From the NCBI GenBank assembly GCA_905372355.1, contig CAJPOT010000005.1:62001-126000 (forward strand): DNA of 64,000 nt. The letters are read 5' to 3'. How positions within the stretch are numbered: the first letter of the stretch is position 1; each line of letters opens with the position of its first letter. Origin of the DNA: an uncultured Selenomonas sp. (GTDB taxonomy: Bacteria > Bacillota > Negativicutes > Selenomonadales > Selenomonadaceae). The position numbers and the translations under genes were made by a program. Positions 61,776 to 64,000 of this stretch are shown piece by piece. The notes under the pieces were generated by a model. It ran no database searches and had not been told where the DNA came from. It worked only from the letters and a program-made list of their open reading frames with translations.

Positions 61776-62780
61776 ATGAAAATACTCGTGACAATACCGC
61801 ATTACTATGCACATGACCCACAAGGCATCTATGCTTCGAACGGCGACCCTGAGCGCAAGACAGGGAATCTTCGGAAACTCATCGTTCATCTGAAAACCCT
61901 GTTTGAAAGTCCGCAGGCATATTGCCGCTACGATCTGCAGAATGCGGACGGCTCGCGCTTCACGGATGCCGATTTGCAGGCGGGCAGGCCGATTGCACGC
62001 TCACTGGCGAACTACTATGCGGCAAACGAGGCGCTTCATGCCAAGGTCGATATCGTGCTCTCGACGGCGGGCGAGCGTCATGCGCTCGATCGGCTTGGAT
62101 TGCCGCAGGGCATGTACGAGCGAAGGGATTTTCCCGATGTCGATCCGAAGCTTCTGGGATTCACCTGTCAGGATGTACTTAAGGAGAGACGCGGCGAATA
62201 CGACTACTACTGCTACATGGAGGACGACCTCGTCGTGCACGATCCGCTGTTCTTCCAAAAGCTCGCGTGGTTCGATGCGTTCTTCGGCCCGGACGCCGTG
62301 CTTTTGCCGCATCGTTTCGAGTACAATGAGCGCTGCGTATTCCCCAAAGGGTATGTGGAGACGGACGGCTTCGAGGCGGGCAGCGAGCTTGTGGAGAGGT
62401 TGTCGTTTGCGCAGAAGTACATTGACTTCGCTGCGCGCCCCGTCTTGACGGCTTCCATGCCCGGCGGCGAGGTGTGCTTCGTCAAGGTGCGCAATCCGCA
62501 TTCGGGATGCTTCTTCTTGACGGCGGAGCAGTTTGAGCGCTGGCTGAGCCGGCCCTATTACGGCGAGCGCACGGGAGAGTTCTCCTCGACGTTCGAGAGT
62601 CCTGCCACGTGGGGACTCATACGCACCTTCAGTGTTTACAAGAGTGACTTTCCCATGGCGGCGTTCTTTGAGATCGAGCATGCGGGCGCACGCTTTTTGG
62701 GGCAGAGCCTTTCGCATGAGCCGCAAAAGCGCATTGACGCGTCGTCCTTTGCGAGGGAAGGCATCCATTTCTCGTTTTGA
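61776..62780 (+). CDS. Glycosyltransferase-like protein (GT-A fold candidate)
   Basis: A 334-residue cytoplasmic protein. MKILVTIPHYY and an early beta-strand suggest a nucleotide-sugar fold. YCYMEDDLVVHDPLF near residue 150 looks like a DXD-type metal/sugar-nucleotide site. Beyond these the sequence is not one I recognise; families with a similar start include sialyl- or LPS-type transferases. AGGAGGA precedes ATG 61776. A strong bidirectional terminator follows. The call is provisional. Confidence 0.5.
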   Translation: MKILVTIPHYYAHDPQGIYASNGDPERKTGNLRKLIVHLKTLFESPQAYCRYDLQNADGSRFTDADLQAGRPIARSLANYYAANEALHAKVDIVLSTAGERHALDRLGLPQGMYERRDFPDVDPKLLGFTCQDVLKERRGEYDYYCYMEDDLVVHDPLFFQKLAWFDAFFGPDAVLLPHRFEYNERCVFPKGYVETDGFEAGSELVERLSFAQKYIDFAARPVLTASMPGGEVCFVKVRNPHSGCFFLTAEQFERWLSRPYYGERTGEFSSTFESPATWGLIRTFSVYKSDFPMAAFFEIEHAGARFLGQSLSHEPQKRIDASSFAREGIHFSF

Positions 62781-62794
62781 TGCAGGAGTAAGAC

Positions 62795-62828
62795 ATAAAA
62801 AAAGCCCGCTTTCGCGGGCTTTTTTTAT
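62795..62828. terminator. Bidirectional terminator
   Basis: Stem of 15 bp (62795-62809 with 62814-62828), 4-base loop, A7/T7 flanks. Shared by the convergent genes. Confidence 0.95.
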
Positions 62829-62829
62829 G

Positions 62830-63633
62830 TCAATATTTTCCGCCACCACCGCCGTGGCTTTCATCGCGGCTCGAAGTGTCTTTTCCTTGCTTTTTGGGCT
62901 TTTCGTGCCGTGTGACGTTCATGTAGAGGAAGGAGTCGCGGTTTTCTGTCAGATGCAGTCCTTCGTGACTCAGATAGGCGTCGGCTTCCGTTGCCGAGGT
63001 GACGTTGCTCATCGAGGCGATGAGGCTGCTGCGCACGAGGTAGAATACACCGCCTGCGAGCACGACGGCGATGCCTAGGGCGATGAAGCTGAAACCTGCC
63101 TTGGGGTCGAAGGGTTTGCCTTCCTTTTCATAGTAGGTGAGCATTTCATCAGCTGCAGCGGCGTAGGCTTTGAATCCCGCCGCATAGTCGTCCTTCTTGA
63201 ACGACGGCAGGAACTTGCCCGAAAGGTAGTCCGTACCGATGTCGTCGGTGATGCGGCTCTTCATCTTCTTGTCTGTCGCGAGATACCAGTCGCGCTCTTT
63301 CGGCGCGACAAGGAGAACGAGGGCGCCATTTTCCGTGCCTACTGCGAATTTGTCAGCGAATCTGTTCGCGACTGTGCCCGCTTTCTCCCCCTTGAGGTCT
63401 TTGACTGTGTAGACGACGATACGCGCTTTGTGTGCCGTTCCGATGTCGGCAAGCGTCTTTTTGAGTGAGGATTCGTCCGCATCGCTCAAGAGTCCCGCAT
63501 CATCCATGACGCATGCGTCCGCCTGTGCGCGACTCTTTTCAGCCGCCTCGCTCAAGGCAGGGGCGGCGAGTGCGAGCAAAAGGATGAGGGAGAGGAGGAC
63601 GGCGCTGAAGAAGTTTCTTTGTTCACGTTTCAT
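62830..63633 (-). CDS. TPM-domain exported membrane protein (YgcG-like)
   Basis: A 267-residue protein. A signal/anchor helix (AVLLSLILLLALAAPAL) is followed by a TPM domain (ACVMDDAGLLSDADESSLKKT, VVYTVKDLKGE, GALVLLVAPKERDWYLATD), then a TM helix (FIALGIAVVLAGGVFYLV) and a hydrophilic tail ending in HGGGGGKY. TPM proteins have been linked to phosphatase-like or photosystem repair functions, but the bacterial role is unsettled. The next gene upstream on the same strand ends 12 bp away. Confidence 0.8.
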   Translation of the reverse strand: MKREQRNFFSAVLLSLILLLALAAPALSEAAEKSRAQADACVMDDAGLLSDADESSLKKTLADIGTAHKARIVVYTVKDLKGEKAGTVANRFADKFAVGTENGALVLLVAPKERDWYLATDKKMKSRITDDIGTDYLSGKFLPSFKKDDYAAGFKAYAAAADEMLTYYEKEGKPFDPKAGFSFIALGIAVVLAGGVFYLVRSSLIASMSNVTSATEADAYLSHEGLHLTENRDSFLYMNVTRHEKPKKQGKDTSSRDESHGGGGGKY

Positions 63634-63645
63634 GTGCAGCCCTCC

Positions 63646-64000
63646 TCATATTGTTCCCAAAAGGAATTTCGCGATGAAGTAGAGAATCGGCACGCTGATG
63701 AGTGAGGCGGCGAGGGGATAGAGCGTCGCCTTCCGCTTGTCGATGGGCAAGGAGCCGATGACCTTGCCTGTCTGTCCGTTCATCATGAAGGTGTAGGGCT
63801 TGCCTTCGTACTTCGTTGTGAGAATCCAGACGGGCACCATAGCGTAGCTGACGGTGCCGTCCTCCTTGATGATGCACGGCTCGCCATCGAGCGAGCAGCG
63901 GTCGTAGCCTTCGACGGTGCTTTCGAGGACGCCGAGGGCGCTTTCCGTCACGCGCTTGTCGGCGCGTGGCGCGGAGGCCTCGGCGTCGACGTCGTACTTC
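63646..64000 (-). CDS. Membrane protein, partial (C-terminal end)
   Basis: Only the last 118 codons are in the window; the frame is open to the edge. The visible part has ILTTKYEGKPYTFMMNGQTGKVIGSLPID, a repeat-like beta segment seen in bacterial zinc-ribbon/TFIIB-like membrane proteins, then one hydrophobic helix (LAASLISVPILYFIAKFLL). The N-terminal zinc ribbon, if present, lies outside the window. It is 12 bp from the TPM-domain gene and probably cotranscribed with it. Confidence 0.6.
   Translation of the reverse strand, partial: KYDVDAEASAPRADKRVTESALGVLESTVEGYDRCSLDGEPCIIKEDGTVSYAMVPVWILTTKYEGKPYTFMMNGQTGKVIGSLPIDKRKATLYPLAASLISVPILYFIAKFLLGTI

Overview
The window looks like a chromosome segment of a Negativicutes bacterium, most likely Selenomonadaceae (Selenomonas-like). 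It is GC-rich, and Firmicute-style AGGAGG ribosome sites and sigma-70 promoters occur beside outer-membrane and LPS functions: a TolC channel, an RND pump, a Kdo-pathway arabinose-5-phosphate isomerase, and fermentative genes (NADH-linked [FeFe] hydrogenase, succinyl-CoA synthetase). This assignment is inferred from gene content only. No rRNA, tRNA or CRISPR array was seen.

Layout. 1-7 kb: an ABC importer of the TrpXY type (minus strand), a soluble PAS chemotaxis receptor, an orphan amino-acid binding lipoprotein, a frameshifted Rpn-family nuclease gene, and a DapF-fold racemase resembling CntK histidine racemase with a small partner gene. 7-20 kb: a MarR-adaptor-RND efflux operon, a membrane diguanylate cyclase, yhdT-panF, and sbcDC. 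20-30 kb: an accessory island holding a 202-bp deletion derivative of an IS3-family element with both ends and a target duplication, a HigBA-like toxin-antitoxin pair, a decayed gene, a DUF262/HNH restriction-like gene, and a type I restriction-modification system (hsdM-hsdS-hsdR). An orphan antitoxin sits inside that system, just after the decapitated end of its toxin.

30-43 kb: exported proteins, an MFS transporter, recQ, hicAB, a TolC-MacA-MacB-type tripartite efflux operon (the ABC ATPase and permease are separate polypeptides) and a Cache/HAMP chemotaxis receptor. 43-53 kb: an HTH gene with no usable start codon divergent from cstA, the LPS gene kdsD, sucCD, a small acidic secreted protein, an AgrC-like kinase divergent from a LytTR regulator, and small exported proteins. 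53-64 kb: two tandem fused ThrE-type exporters, a third HigBA-like pair, the hydCBA hydrogenase operon, a membrane metallophosphoesterase with a glycosyltransferase-like gene, and a TPM-domain protein.

The most notable observation is the hsdS locus. It is split by a (CAGA)5.5 tract at the end of its first target-recognition half. Gain of one unit, or loss of two, would join the halves into a 438-residue two-TRD specificity subunit. The same gene carries a TTEL/TAEL 12-bp repeat of the kind that sets spacer length in EcoR124-type enzymes. The locus therefore has two repeat tracts, one that could switch the number of TRDs and one that could change the spacing of the recognition site.
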